DNA of 64,000 nt from Parahaliea aestuarii. Lineage in GTDB: Bacteria > Pseudomonadota > Gammaproteobacteria > Pseudomonadales > Halieaceae. Position 1 is the first letter of the stretch; every line of letters starts with the position of its first letter. The notes below the pieces were generated by a model, which searched no databases, was not told the DNA's origin, and saw only the letters and a program-made list of their open reading frames with translations. Made by a program: the position numbers and the translations under genes. The DNA lies in NCBI RefSeq assembly GCF_008064635.1, contig NZ_VRYZ01000004.1:248001-312000 (forward strand), written 5' to 3'. Of this stretch, positions 28,596 through 37,851 are shown piece by piece.

Positions 28596-29321
28596 ATGAC
28601 CTACTGTGTCGGGATAATACTGGATAGCGGCCTGATATTCGCGTCAGATTCCCGGACCCACGCCGGCGTCGACAACTTTGCCAGCTTCTGCAAACTGAGC
28701 CTTTTCGAGCAAACCGGCGATCGGGTTATCGTACTGCTGAGTTCTGGCAATCTCGGCGGCACCCAGGCAGTCATCAGTCACCTCAGGCAGCAGGGCGCGC
28801 GGCCTGATTGCCCGAGCCTGTGGAACGCCGGATCCATGTTTGACGTTGCCTTGCTGGTTTCGGACGCCATGCGCCTGGTGGACAAACGCGACGGGCCGCA
28901 CCTGGCAAAAAATGAGTCCGGGTTTCACGCTTCTTTCATCCTCGGCGGGCAGATCAAGGGCGAGCCGCCGCGCCTCTTCCGCCTGTATGCGGAAGGGAAT
29001 TTTATCGAGGCAGGAGACCAGACTCCCTATTTCCAGACAGGTGAAACCAAATATGGAAAGCCCATTATTGACTGGGCTATTACCCGCTCAACCACCCTCG
29101 GTGACGCCACAAAATGTGTCCTTGTCTCCTTCGAATCGACCATGCGCAGTAATTTATCGGTCGGTATGCCGATCGACCTGATCTGCTATCCACTCGACAG
29201 CCTGGCAGTGACCATGCGTCGGCGCTTCGATCCGGGCGACCACTATTTTACGGCACTCAGCAAAGAGTGGAATGCCGGCATACGTGAGGTCTTCAGCCAC
29301 CTGACCGACCTGGAATGGTAG
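28596..29321 (+). CDS. Anbu (ancestral beta-subunit) proteasome-like peptidase
   Basis: 241 residues of the Ntn-hydrolase fold with N-terminus MTYCVGIILDSGLIFASDSR, in which Thr2 would be the nucleophile after Met removal. SRTHAGVDN matches the region DTRTNAGVDN of Anbu proteins (COG3484). Length is typical (about 240). AAGGGG is three bases before the ATG. In other bacteria Anbu sits with a transglutaminase, an alpha-E protein and a circularly permuted ATP-grasp; here a transglutaminase is present and the others are missing. The physiological substrate is unknown. Confidence 0.88.
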   Translation: MTYCVGIILDSGLIFASDSRTHAGVDNFASFCKLSLFEQTGDRVIVLLSSGNLGGTQAVISHLRQQGARPDCPSLWNAGSMFDVALLVSDAMRLVDKRDGPHLAKNESGFHASFILGGQIKGEPPRLFRLYAEGNFIEAGDQTPYFQTGETKYGKPIIDWAITRSTTLGDATKCVLVSFESTMRSNLSVGMPIDLICYPLDSLAVTMRRRFDPGDHYFTALSKEWNAGIREVFSHLTDLEW

Positions 29322-29363
29322 TCCTGGCCGGAAATGGTGAGAAAGAGCACAGAAGCATGAAAA

Positions 29364-30101
29364 ATGAAACAGAAGGATAGGCTGAGAAAGGCGGAAACGC
29401 CGTTGATCATTACCTGCGAGCATGGCGGCAACCAGGTGCCGGCGCGCTATCGCCACTTGTTCAGCCACTGTCGCAGTTTATTGAAAAGCCACCGCGGATT
29501 CGACCCCGGAGCCCTGGTCATGGCCAGGGCCCTGGCCAGGCATTTCTCTGCTCCGCTGCTGACCTCCACGGTCAGCCGTCTGGTAGTGGACCTGAATCGC
29601 TCGATCGGACACCGAGACCTGCATATGGAAGCGATTCGCGCGCTGCCCACCGACCTGCGGCAAGAGATCGTAGAGCACTATTATCGCCCCTACCGCAAGG
29701 AGGTCGAGCGCCTGGTTGCAGAGAGCATTGCCCTGCGGGGCCGGGCCATTCATTTTTCCTGTCACAGCTTCACCGAAAGACTGGACGGTAGTGTGCGCCA
29801 CGCCGATGTCAGCCTTCTCTATGATCCCGCCCGAAAAAACGAAAAAGTCCTGTGCGCGAAGTGGAAGTCTGCACTTACTGCCTCTGCACCCGACATTGAG
29901 GTGCGCCGTAACTATCCCTACCAGGGGCGCAATGATGGCCTCACCTCGGCACTGCGGAAAAAGTTCTCCGCGGACACCTATCTGGGCATCGAACTGGAGC
30001 TCAACCAAAGGCACCTGCTGTGCCCTTCCAGGCAATGGTTTGCGCTGCGGCAGTTAGTCATCGCGACGCTGAATACTGCACTCGTGGACTGTCATGCATG
30101 A
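29364..30101 (+). CDS. N-formylglutamate amidohydrolase-family protein
   Basis: 245 residues. The N-terminal ITCEHGGNQVP is the family signature, and HFSCHSFTER, DVSLLYDP and GIELELNQ fit the zinc-dependent HutG/FGase fold, with His and Glu residues as metal ligands. Length is near the usual 260. It lies between the Anbu and transglutaminase genes, 42 bases after the first, so it probably belongs to that cluster. An action on formyl- or glutamyl-modified peptides made by the cluster is possible, but no substrate is shown. Confidence 0.8.
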   Translation: MKQKDRLRKAETPLIITCEHGGNQVPARYRHLFSHCRSLLKSHRGFDPGALVMARALARHFSAPLLTSTVSRLVVDLNRSIGHRDLHMEAIRALPTDLRQEIVEHYYRPYRKEVERLVAESIALRGRAIHFSCHSFTERLDGSVRHADVSLLYDPARKNEKVLCAKWKSALTASAPDIEVRRNYPYQGRNDGLTSALRKKFSADTYLGIELELNQRHLLCPSRQWFALRQLVIATLNTALVDCHA

Positions 30102-30144
30102 TAGATCACCCCACCCAATACCTGCACAGAGTGGAGCCCACACC

Positions 30145-31014
30145 ATGAAAATTCGCATTGGCTACGACCTGATATTCGAATGCCCCAAACCGACACCAAT
30201 GATCCTCACCTTGAAAGTGCACTCCAGCAGGGCTCCGGATCTGCTAACTCCCGACACAATACATACCGACCCGCCGGGTTCCATTGCCACCTACGGCGAT
30301 AGTTATGGCAACCAGTGTGCAAGAATCGTCGCCCCGAAGGGCGTGCTGCATTTATCCGCGGACGCCACGATCAATGACAGCGGCCTGCCCGATACAGTGA
30401 AACCGCAGGCAAGTCAGACCCCGGTAGAGCACCTCCCCGATGAAGCGCTGCTGTTTCTGCTCGGCAGCCGATACTGCGAAACCGACTCTCTGGTGGATAC
30501 CGCCTGGCAACTGTTCAGCAACAATGTCACTGGCTGGTCCCGCGTCCAGGCTATCTGCGATTTTGTTCACAGCCATATTGAATTCGGCTACCAGCACGCG
30601 CGCAATACCAGAACCGCGAGGGAAGTCCTGCAGGTGAGGCAGGGGGTATGCCGCGACTTCGCGCACCTCGCCATCGCCCTGTGTCGCTGCATGAACATCC
30701 CCGCCCGCTACTGCACAGGATACCTGGGGGATATCGGCATTCCACCGCCCTACGGGGAAATGGATTTCGCCGCCTGGTTTGAAGCCTATCTCGATGGCCA
30801 GTGGTATGTGTTTGATCCTCGCAACAACACACCGCGCATAGGGCGTATTCTCATCGCCCGCGGTCGCGATGCCGCCGATGTAGCCATCAGCACAGCCTTC
30901 GGACCCAACATACTCAGGTCATTCAAGGTGCACACCGACGAGATGGGTACAGCCTTGGCCGCCAATCCCGTCGTGACAATACCGTTGGCAAAGAGTCCCT
31001 TACCTCGCCTTTAA
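30145..31014 (+). CDS. transglutaminase-like cysteine peptidase of the Anbu cluster
   Basis: 289 residues from the ATG at 30145 (MKIRIGYDL). An N-terminal beta-rich region precedes a transglutaminase core with the catalytic Cys in VRQGVCRDFAHLAIALCR, the His in the Y-D-x-AWFEAYLDGQW region and Asp in YVFDPRNN. It matches the transglutaminase protein that accompanies Anbu in other Gram-negatives. The protein has no signal peptide, so a cytoplasmic role is expected, probably hydrolysing isopeptide or peptide bonds. Confidence 0.87.
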   Translation: MKIRIGYDLIFECPKPTPMILTLKVHSSRAPDLLTPDTIHTDPPGSIATYGDSYGNQCARIVAPKGVLHLSADATINDSGLPDTVKPQASQTPVEHLPDEALLFLLGSRYCETDSLVDTAWQLFSNNVTGWSRVQAICDFVHSHIEFGYQHARNTRTAREVLQVRQGVCRDFAHLAIALCRCMNIPARYCTGYLGDIGIPPPYGEMDFAAWFEAYLDGQWYVFDPRNNTPRIGRILIARGRDAADVAISTAFGPNILRSFKVHTDEMGTALAANPVVTIPLAKSPLPRL

Positions 31015-31017
31015 CAC

Positions 31018-31048
31018 CCTCACTCTTGCCGGGTCGGCAACGGTGAGG
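31018..31048. terminator. hairpin between convergent transglutaminase and acylase genes
   Basis: CCTCAC/GTGAGG and TTGCC/GGCAA pair around a five-base loop with a small internal bulge. No T run follows; its position between convergent stops supports a bidirectional terminator role. Confidence 0.45.
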
Positions 31049-31072
31049 CGGGATACCCCCGCAGAAGACATG

Positions 31073-33577
31073 TCACTCCTGCTCCAGCAACAGTGTTTCA
31101 CCAATCTGTGCCGCCTGGATGGCCTCTTCGCAGAAGGGGAAACGCACCCAGCCCTTCTCCGCGTACAGGCGGGTCTGGTCACTGTAGTGCTCCGAGGTCG
31201 GCTGCACACTCTGTGAATGGGTCAGGATGGTGTCCGCGATCGGGCAGTCGCTGCCGTCCCAGGTCACGACCTGGATATAGGAGTTGCCGGCGCGCGGATT
31301 GCGGTAGCCTCCCTCGTCGAGATCGACGCTGATCGCGCCGAATACCCCCATCTGGCCGGAGCCACCGTGGATGGGTACCGGTTCGCCATTGCGCTCCAGA
31401 AACTGCACCTCGCCCCAGGGAGCATCCAGTGCCACATTGGCGTCGCCAAGGCGCTGGCGGGCCGCCAGCAGTTTTTCGATCACCAGCTCGCGATTGGCCG
31501 CCACGCCGGTGTCGATGCCACGGGGCGTATTGAGCGGGTCGGTGGCGGTGAAGTCCACGGCCCAGAACTCGTCGCTGACCACTACGTTCTGGAAGGCGCT
31601 GCCGTAAGTGTCGCGAATGCCGCCCCAGAATTCGGTGAACACCTGGGCGCCCCGGCTGTCCACGTCAACCTTGCGATCCCAACTGGCCAGTACACTACAG
31701 GTTTCTGACAAAGCCTCACGGGTAGCCGGGTCGAGCGGATTTGAGAGATCGGCGAGCCGGTCTTCACAGATCGCCAGCACATCGTCGAGCACGATTTCAG
31801 CCGCATATACCCGGTTCAGGTACATCACGGTTTTCATGTCATCCAGGCTGAACAGCGGTGCGTCGCCGATGCCGTCGCTGCCCGCCAGCCGGTCGGCGAT
31901 CATATTGTGGGTGATGCGGGTGCGCAGGAATTGCTGGTTCCCTTCATGGCCCATCCAGCCGAACACCACAGGGAAGCCTTCCAGCGGCATGGTGGCGTCG
32001 CTCAGCCAGTAGCTGTTGTTGCTGTTGCCGACAGCACCGCGCCCGAGAATTTGCGGGTGGGCGTCGAGGCCGTAGACATTGGTGCCTGCGGGCGCATCGG
32101 GGTCCTCACCCCACTCGCAGGCAGAACGGCTGCCGTCCAGGCCGATGAAGGCATTGGTGGACACACTGGCCACGATGGCCATGATGCCGGTCTGGCAGTC
32201 GTCCAGTTGCGCCTGGGTGACCCGCGGCACCGCACTGATCTGGCCATAGAACATGCCCCCGTGACGGTCGGCGGCAAACTCGTGAAACACCGGGTTGCCG
32301 ATATGGCGCAGGGCCTCGCGGTACTCCTCTACATTGCTGGCCTGGGATTTCTCCACCCACTGGCGCAACGAGCGCAGCCCGGTATCCAGGTTGGCGTCGC
32401 GCAGGGTCACCAGGGTGCCGGCGAAGGTGGGCCAGCCGCCAATGGCCGGATTGATGCCCGCCAGGTCCAGCACCAGGCCATAGTGGGTGCTGTAGAAGGT
32501 GCGCTCCACCGTCACCAGTGATCCGTCGTCCTGCAGTTCCTCGGCAGCCACGGTGCGGGTTTCGATATCCCGCCACTCGCCATCGTAATCGTACTGCATG
32601 GGGTTGTCGGGATTGAGTGTCACCTCGTACAGGGTAAAGCGGGTGGCGTAGTCCACCGTGTGGGTCCAGGCCACGTCGCGGGTAAAACCGATGCCGATCC
32701 AGGGCAGGCCCTGCAGCGACGCGCCAGCGGCATCGTACTCCCCGGGAATGGTCAGGTGGGCCTCGTACCAGCGGCCGGAGCCGTTCCAGGGTTGATGGGG
32801 ATTACCCAGCAACATGCCGGCGCCGGACTGGGTGGCATCTGCACCGAGGGCGATGGCATTACTGCCCACTTCACTCGGGCGAATAGTCTGGCCAACGGCA
32901 CTGAGGTCACCGGCGAGGCCGGCGCGCACACCCAACTGGTCGACGCTGACGACCTGCATTTCGGGCGGGCCCTGCACCGCAAGGATGGCGTCGCGCACGA
33001 TGCCCTGGTCGGTACTCGCCTGCAGCGCGATCTTGCGCAGGTACATCATCAGGTCCAGTTCGTCGAAGGCGTACACCCAGGGCTCTCCCCGACAGCCGTT
33101 TTCGCCCTCGGGCAGGCCGTCGACACCGGTCTCGTCCAGGTAGCGGTTCATGCCCGCGGCGAAACCGGTAACCAGGTCGCGGTCCCGCTGCGGCAGCGAG
33201 TCAAAATAATCGGCCTTGAACTCGTCGCGGCTGCCATTGATAAAGCGCCACAGCAAGTCGCGGTCGATATCCTCACCGGTCAGTTCCGCCCAGCGCCCGC
33301 CAGCCAGGGCAATCTCGTGCATGGTGACGCAGAAATTGTCCTGGGAGTAGGCATAGCCGTAGCCATAGCCGAGGCTGCCCCAGTCTTCGGCCTTGATATG
33401 GGGAATGCCGTACTCTGTGCGGCGAATCTCGGCGCTGAACCCGGCGGGTTCAAGCGGTGGCTCGACGGGTGGCCCGGGGTTACCGCCATTGTCCGTCATG
33501 CTGTTGTCGCTACTGTCGCTACAGGCCGTCAGCACGAGCGACAGGGCGAGAACGGGCAGCAGGGTTGCGTGGCGCAT
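31073..33577 (-). CDS. penicillin-acylase-family Ntn-hydrolase lipoprotein
   Basis: 834 residues from the ATG at 33577, which follows AATAAGGAG. The leader LLPVLALSLVLTAC ends in a lipobox (LTAC), so the protein should be anchored to an envelope membrane. The autocleavage Ser of the family is in EVGSNAIALG near residue 220, giving a typical alpha chain of about 200 residues and a long beta chain. Members include penicillin G acylase, aculeacin acylase and PvdQ-type acyl-homoserine-lactone acylases. The substrate, whether an acyl-amide or an acylated signal, cannot be assigned from sequence. Confidence 0.87.
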   Translation of the reverse strand: MRHATLLPVLALSLVLTACSDSSDNSMTDNGGNPGPPVEPPLEPAGFSAEIRRTEYGIPHIKAEDWGSLGYGYGYAYSQDNFCVTMHEIALAGGRWAELTGEDIDRDLLWRFINGSRDEFKADYFDSLPQRDRDLVTGFAAGMNRYLDETGVDGLPEGENGCRGEPWVYAFDELDLMMYLRKIALQASTDQGIVRDAILAVQGPPEMQVVSVDQLGVRAGLAGDLSAVGQTIRPSEVGSNAIALGADATQSGAGMLLGNPHQPWNGSGRWYEAHLTIPGEYDAAGASLQGLPWIGIGFTRDVAWTHTVDYATRFTLYEVTLNPDNPMQYDYDGEWRDIETRTVAAEELQDDGSLVTVERTFYSTHYGLVLDLAGINPAIGGWPTFAGTLVTLRDANLDTGLRSLRQWVEKSQASNVEEYREALRHIGNPVFHEFAADRHGGMFYGQISAVPRVTQAQLDDCQTGIMAIVASVSTNAFIGLDGSRSACEWGEDPDAPAGTNVYGLDAHPQILGRGAVGNSNNSYWLSDATMPLEGFPVVFGWMGHEGNQQFLRTRITHNMIADRLAGSDGIGDAPLFSLDDMKTVMYLNRVYAAEIVLDDVLAICEDRLADLSNPLDPATREALSETCSVLASWDRKVDVDSRGAQVFTEFWGGIRDTYGSAFQNVVVSDEFWAVDFTATDPLNTPRGIDTGVAANRELVIEKLLAARQRLGDANVALDAPWGEVQFLERNGEPVPIHGGSGQMGVFGAISVDLDEGGYRNPRAGNSYIQVVTWDGSDCPIADTILTHSQSVQPTSEHYSDQTRLYAEKGWVRFPFCEEAIQAAQIGETLLLEQE

Positions 33578-33796
33578 GGTTTTTCTCCTTATTGTCTGGT
33601 GTACGGCGCCAATACTAACGCATCGCTGCTGGCGATGGACCCTGAATACCTGCGACGAGACACTGGAAGTGATAGATTCGAGTACCGGCGCCATTTGACC
33701 GACCGTCCCTGCAATCGGGAGGCCTGGTATACGCCACCGCGAGCGAGCGCTGTGGCGAACAATGGCTACACACCAATGTGCACGAGGTTTATGCGG

Positions 33797-34252
33797 ATGA
33801 ATGCCAAGCTTAAAGGCCCCTGGTCAGAACAGCAGATTGCGGACTTTTTCGCCGAGTCGGTCTTTCCCTTGCGCCTTGCGGCGGTGGCCCCCGACGGTTT
33901 CCCCGTGGTGGCCTCCCTCTGGTACCTGTTGCAGGGCGACACCCTGCACTGTGTATCGCACCAGGATTCACGCCTGATCGGCTTGTTGCGCGACAACGAC
34001 CGGGTCGGCTTCGAGCTGGCACCCAACGAACCGCCCTACCACGGCGTGCGCGGGCAGGGAATTGCCACCTTGTCGCCGTTGGGCGAGCGCGACACACTGG
34101 AGAAATTGCTGGTGCGCTACCTGGGCGATACCAACTCGACGCTGGCCCAGTGGCTGCTGTCGCGCCAGGCCGAGGAAATCCTGATTGCAATTAAACCATC
34201 GCGGCTTTTCAGCTGGGATTACCGGCAACGCATGGAGGATGTCGCGACGTAG
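33797..34252 (+). CDS. PPOX-class FMN-binding split-barrel protein
   Basis: 151 residues from the ATG at 33797, chosen because GAGG lies nine bases before it; ATGs at 33776 and 33791 are in frame. The core FPLRLAAVAPDGFPVVASLWYLLQGDTLHC is typical of pyridoxamine-phosphate-oxidase-like proteins that bind FMN or F420/haem. It is 64 bases before a DapB-like dehydrogenase in the same direction. The reaction is unknown. Confidence 0.75.
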   Translation: MNAKLKGPWSEQQIADFFAESVFPLRLAAVAPDGFPVVASLWYLLQGDTLHCVSHQDSRLIGLLRDNDRVGFELAPNEPPYHGVRGQGIATLSPLGERDTLEKLLVRYLGDTNSTLAQWLLSRQAEEILIAIKPSRLFSWDYRQRMEDVAT

Positions 34253-34316
34253 CCTTACAGTGCGACTACGCTGGCAGAATTGCAAAAGCCTAATCACCAA
34301 CCAATAAGGATAAGAA

Positions 34317-35396
34317 ATGAACAAGCGCGTTGTTGTCTGGGGCACAGGGAATGTCGGTCGCCCCGCCATCAGGGCGGTGCTGGCCCATCGCGATCTGGAC
34401 CTTGTGGGAGTCATCGTCTCCAATCCTGCCAAGGTCGGACGCGACGCGGGCGAACTGGCCGGCATCGATCCAGTCGGCCTAACCGCGACCGACGACTGGC
34501 GAGCGGTGGTAGAACAGGATGTCGACTGCATCGTGTATGCCGCGAACGCGGATACCCGCGGCGAAGCGGCCTTCATCGAACTGATCTCGGTACTGGCGGC
34601 CGGGATCAACGTGGTTTCCACGGCGTTTTATCCGCTGCTCTACCCCCGGGGACAGGGCGCACTGAGGGAAGCGATCGATCCGGTGGAAGCAGTCTGCCAG
34701 CAAAACAACAGCTCGGTCTTTGTCTCGGGCATTGATCCCGGCTGGGCCATGGACATCCTGCCGGTACTGTTGAGCGGCGTCGTTTCCGATATTGAGGAAA
34801 TCCGTATGCAGGAGATCTTCAACTACGGCCTGTATGACCAGCCGGAAGTGGTAAGAGAAGTCATCGGCTTCGGCAAATCGATGGATGAGCTGCCGCGAAT
34901 GCTGGAGGATTCGGCGATGAAAACGGTGTGGGGGCCCATGGTGCAACTGGTTGCCGCGGCTCTCGACTACCCCCTGGACAGCATCGAGACCGCCGTCGAG
35001 CGGCTACCCCTTGAAAAGGACATCGATGTCCCGGGAATGGGCCTGTTCGAGAAAGGCACCCAGGGCGCCTTCCGCTTCGAGGTACGGGGCATGCGCAACG
35101 GCAGCGCCCGGATCGTGGTGGAACACATTACCCGGATAGACGACGACTGCGGCCGCGACTGGCCCTATCCCCATGAAGGCCGGGGTTGCCACCAGGTCAT
35201 CATCAGCGGCAACCCGAAGCTGGTGGTTAGCTGCCACGGCGAGGACCCGGTTGAACCCGGCCCGGCTGGCGGTGGCAACTGCTCGGCAGCCAATCGCCTG
35301 GTCAACGCAATACCCGCTGTGTGCGCCGCGAACCCGGGCATTCTATCGCCACTGGACCTGCCCACTGTGCACGGCGGAGCCCAGTTGAGGGTGTGA
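34317..35396 (+). CDS. DapB-like NAD(P)H-dependent dehydrogenase
   Basis: 359 residues. The N-terminal Rossmann motif is VVWGTGNVGRPAIRAV, and the long C-terminal half matches the amine/2,4-diaminopentanoate-dehydrogenase-like branch of the dihydrodipicolinate reductase fold. It is not the biosynthetic DapB (about 270 residues). AAGGATAAGAA precedes the ATG. It converges with a molybdopterin oxidoreductase, the two stop codons being eight bases apart, so a joint function is not implied. Members are common in terpenoid and steroid degraders but lack a fixed role. Confidence 0.72.
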   Translation: MNKRVVVWGTGNVGRPAIRAVLAHRDLDLVGVIVSNPAKVGRDAGELAGIDPVGLTATDDWRAVVEQDVDCIVYAANADTRGEAAFIELISVLAAGINVVSTAFYPLLYPRGQGALREAIDPVEAVCQQNNSSVFVSGIDPGWAMDILPVLLSGVVSDIEEIRMQEIFNYGLYDQPEVVREVIGFGKSMDELPRMLEDSAMKTVWGPMVQLVAAALDYPLDSIETAVERLPLEKDIDVPGMGLFEKGTQGAFRFEVRGMRNGSARIVVEHITRIDDDCGRDWPYPHEGRGCHQVIISGNPKLVVSCHGEDPVEPGPAGGGNCSAANRLVNAIPAVCAANPGILSPLDLPTVHGGAQLRV

Positions 35397-35404
35397 GCCC
35401 CCGC

Positions 35405-37528
35405 TCACGCCCCGGGATCTCTGGCCAGGCGTACCGGGATTCCACTCATGCGCGGCATGGCATTGATACTGGCCCGTTCACTGGCCGTAGTCAGCAGCAG
35501 GTTGGTATTGGAGCCCTGCGCACCGTAGTCGGATTGCCCCGGCAGGCCACCGAAGCCGTGTGGAATGGCAATGACGCCCGGGCGCAGCGCCTCGTCAGTT
35601 TTTACCCGCACCGGAATGCTGCCGTGGGCGGAGGCAATGGTCACCGCTTCTCCATCGCTAAGCGCTTCCGCCGCCATGTCGTCAGGATGCATATAGGCGT
35701 AGTTGCAGGGTACCCGCGCGCGAATCGAGGGCAGGTCTCGCCCGGCGGAATTGAGTGTATCGCGCAGGCGACGTACCGCCATGCGATAGGGGAACGCCGC
35801 CCCGCCATCGTCGCTCGCCAGCACCTGCGCCAGTTCATCGGCAACGTCGTCCGGCAGCAGACTGAAGCGCGCCGTATTGCCGGGCTCCGCCGGCAGGACA
35901 TACTGGGGCTCGTCGTCGTAGATACCCCGCTCTGCCGCCTGCAATGTCGCAAATGGCACAGGCGCGTGGCGCGCGGCTATCGCCAGCACCTCGTCGGTGG
36001 TCGGCGGCACATCCATGGGCAGCGGCGCGTCCATGTAGTGCAGTTCAACGCCCAACCGCCTGGCGAGGCCCCAGAAGTACAGGTGGTCATCCACCACCTC
36101 CGCGCCCGCTGGCGGACTCGCCACCGCCGGCGTATAGCGGGTGTAGGGCGCGTGCGTCACCAGGGATTCATAAATGAAAATCGGTAAGTCGGGACGCTCA
36201 TAGTGCAGGCTCGGCGGCAACACATAGTCAGACAGCTGTGCCGTGGTGGTCATGAAAGGCTCGATAGTCACCAGCAATTCGAGCGAGTTGAGCGCCTCTA
36301 CGATCTTTTCCTGGTCGGGAACCGCGGAAGCCGGGTTACCGCCGTGTACGATCAGTGCCCGCAGCCGGTCAGCGCCAGGCTCGAGGATTTCATCAGCCAG
36401 GATGCCCGTGGGCAACTCACCGTCGATCAGGCCATAGCCACCGATACGACTGCGGAAGCCGCCCTCCCACCAGCGTCCGGCGGGCATAACCTGGGCATGG
36501 CGCGGCCAGCGCGGTAGCAGTACACCTGGATTGGGAATGGCCTCCCCCTCCCGCAGGAAACGCCCGCAGACCACGTTGAGCGCTTCGATCAGGTGTTCCG
36601 ACAAATTGCAGAAGGCCGACATATCCGGGCCGGTGGCGCTGCTGGCCGCCCCCCGCGAACAGTCGTGGGCGAACAGGCGCGCCGCGGCGACCAGGTCATC
36701 GGCAGCGATGCCCGCCCGCTGTGCCACGTATGCGGGCGTGAAGGGGGCTACCGCCCCGCGCAGTTCCTCCAGTTGGCCAGCGTGAGCGGCGACAAAGGCG
36801 CGGTCTTCCCAGCCCCGGTCAAGAATCACATGCAGCAGGCCCGCCAGGATACTGGGATCCTCACCGGGGAGGGACTGCAGGTGGATGTCGGCAAATCTGG
36901 CGGTTTCGGTTTCGCGTGGGTCAATCACAATGACCTTCATGCCCCGTTCGCGCGCCTCCTTCATGCGCTTGACCGGATTGCGGGTGTCAAAGCCGTTGTG
37001 GCTCACTGTGAGCAGGGGATTGGCGCCCACCAGCAAAATTACTTCGCTGCGCGCGAAGGGGTCCTTGCCCGCCGGCCACACGCCGATCCGGCCCGCAGCC
37101 ACCGTTTTCGCGGATTGATCGATGGTGACCGACGAAAAGTACTTGGGGCTGCCGAGGCGAGCCAGCAGGTCCTGTAACAGGGGCTGCGAGGACGCGGTAA
37201 AGAAGCCGCCGCCGCCCTTGTAGCCGCCTATGGCATGGGCACCGTGGGCGTCGCGAACAAGCGCCAGTTTCGCGGCAATCTCATCCAGCGCCTGCTCCGC
37301 CGAAATCGCCTGGAAGCTGCCATCGGGCTGGCGCTTGAGCGGGCGCAGAATACGACTTTCGGCGCGCGCCGCCTCCACCGCCTTGAGCCCCTTGAAGCAG
37401 GCAAAGCCGCGGGTCTGGGGGTCGTCGTGATCGCCGCGGATCGCGAGCAACTGGCCCTCGTCATCCGTGGTCACCACAACGCCGCAGTGGCCCATGCACA
37501 TACGGCAGAAGGAGAGAGATTCCCGCAT
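35405..37528 (-). CDS. molybdopterin-dependent oxidoreductase (formate dehydrogenase/DMSO reductase family)
   Basis: 707 residues from the ATG at 37528. The iron-sulfur motif is CRMCMGHC with the fourth Cys in GFACFKG. The molybdopterin-binding body contains LLVGANPLLTVSHNGFD and ends with the C-terminal dinucleotide-binding domain (MHPDDMAAEALSDGEAV to PHGFG). No twin-arginine signal is seen, so it is probably cytoplasmic. No small iron-sulfur or membrane subunit is adjacent. A fragment of a related gene lies near 42860-42936. The substrate is unknown. Confidence 0.85.
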   Translation of the reverse strand: MRESLSFCRMCMGHCGVVVTTDDEGQLLAIRGDHDDPQTRGFACFKGLKAVEAARAESRILRPLKRQPDGSFQAISAEQALDEIAAKLALVRDAHGAHAIGGYKGGGGFFTASSQPLLQDLLARLGSPKYFSSVTIDQSAKTVAAGRIGVWPAGKDPFARSEVILLVGANPLLTVSHNGFDTRNPVKRMKEARERGMKVIVIDPRETETARFADIHLQSLPGEDPSILAGLLHVILDRGWEDRAFVAAHAGQLEELRGAVAPFTPAYVAQRAGIAADDLVAAARLFAHDCSRGAASSATGPDMSAFCNLSEHLIEALNVVCGRFLREGEAIPNPGVLLPRWPRHAQVMPAGRWWEGGFRSRIGGYGLIDGELPTGILADEILEPGADRLRALIVHGGNPASAVPDQEKIVEALNSLELLVTIEPFMTTTAQLSDYVLPPSLHYERPDLPIFIYESLVTHAPYTRYTPAVASPPAGAEVVDDHLYFWGLARRLGVELHYMDAPLPMDVPPTTDEVLAIAARHAPVPFATLQAAERGIYDDEPQYVLPAEPGNTARFSLLPDDVADELAQVLASDDGGAAFPYRMAVRRLRDTLNSAGRDLPSIRARVPCNYAYMHPDDMAAEALSDGEAVTIASAHGSIPVRVKTDEALRPGVIAIPHGFGGLPGQSDYGAQGSNTNLLLTTASERASINAMPRMSGIPVRLARDPGA

Positions 37529-37549
37529 TACTGTTAGCCTTTTTTGCAT

Positions 37550-37851
37550 GCCGGTAGGCTGCAGATTAGCAAGAACAGGAAGGGGTACAACGACCCTTCC
37601 CCACTACAGGCGGGGAAGCGGCAAAATGTTCACCGGGGGTTTTAGTAGGTGTACCGGCGAGGGCCTGACAGCTCGAACCAGCCGCTTCACAGAATTACCT
37701 TCAGCCGTGACATGAAATTAGTTACCCGCCGCGTGGGCATATTGTCTGCCATTTGCCGCTAATAGAGATACCAACTACTCGCGGCACGGAATGTCCCGAG
37801 CATTGCTGGTGAAATCCTTCTCTATTTCATCTGGTACAAGGAATGGACACT
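37550..37851. other. intergenic stretch, nothing recognised
   Basis: About 300 bases between divergent genes. The only clear element is AAGGA nine bases before the start at 37852. No gene, hairpin or known motif could be supported. Confidence 0.5.

Noticed and set aside
32660-34252. A 530-codon open frame covering the acylase gene's upstream half on the opposite strand
   Set aside because: Most of it is antisense to the acylase. Only the last part (from about 33797) shows a family (PPOX), so the rest is shadow.
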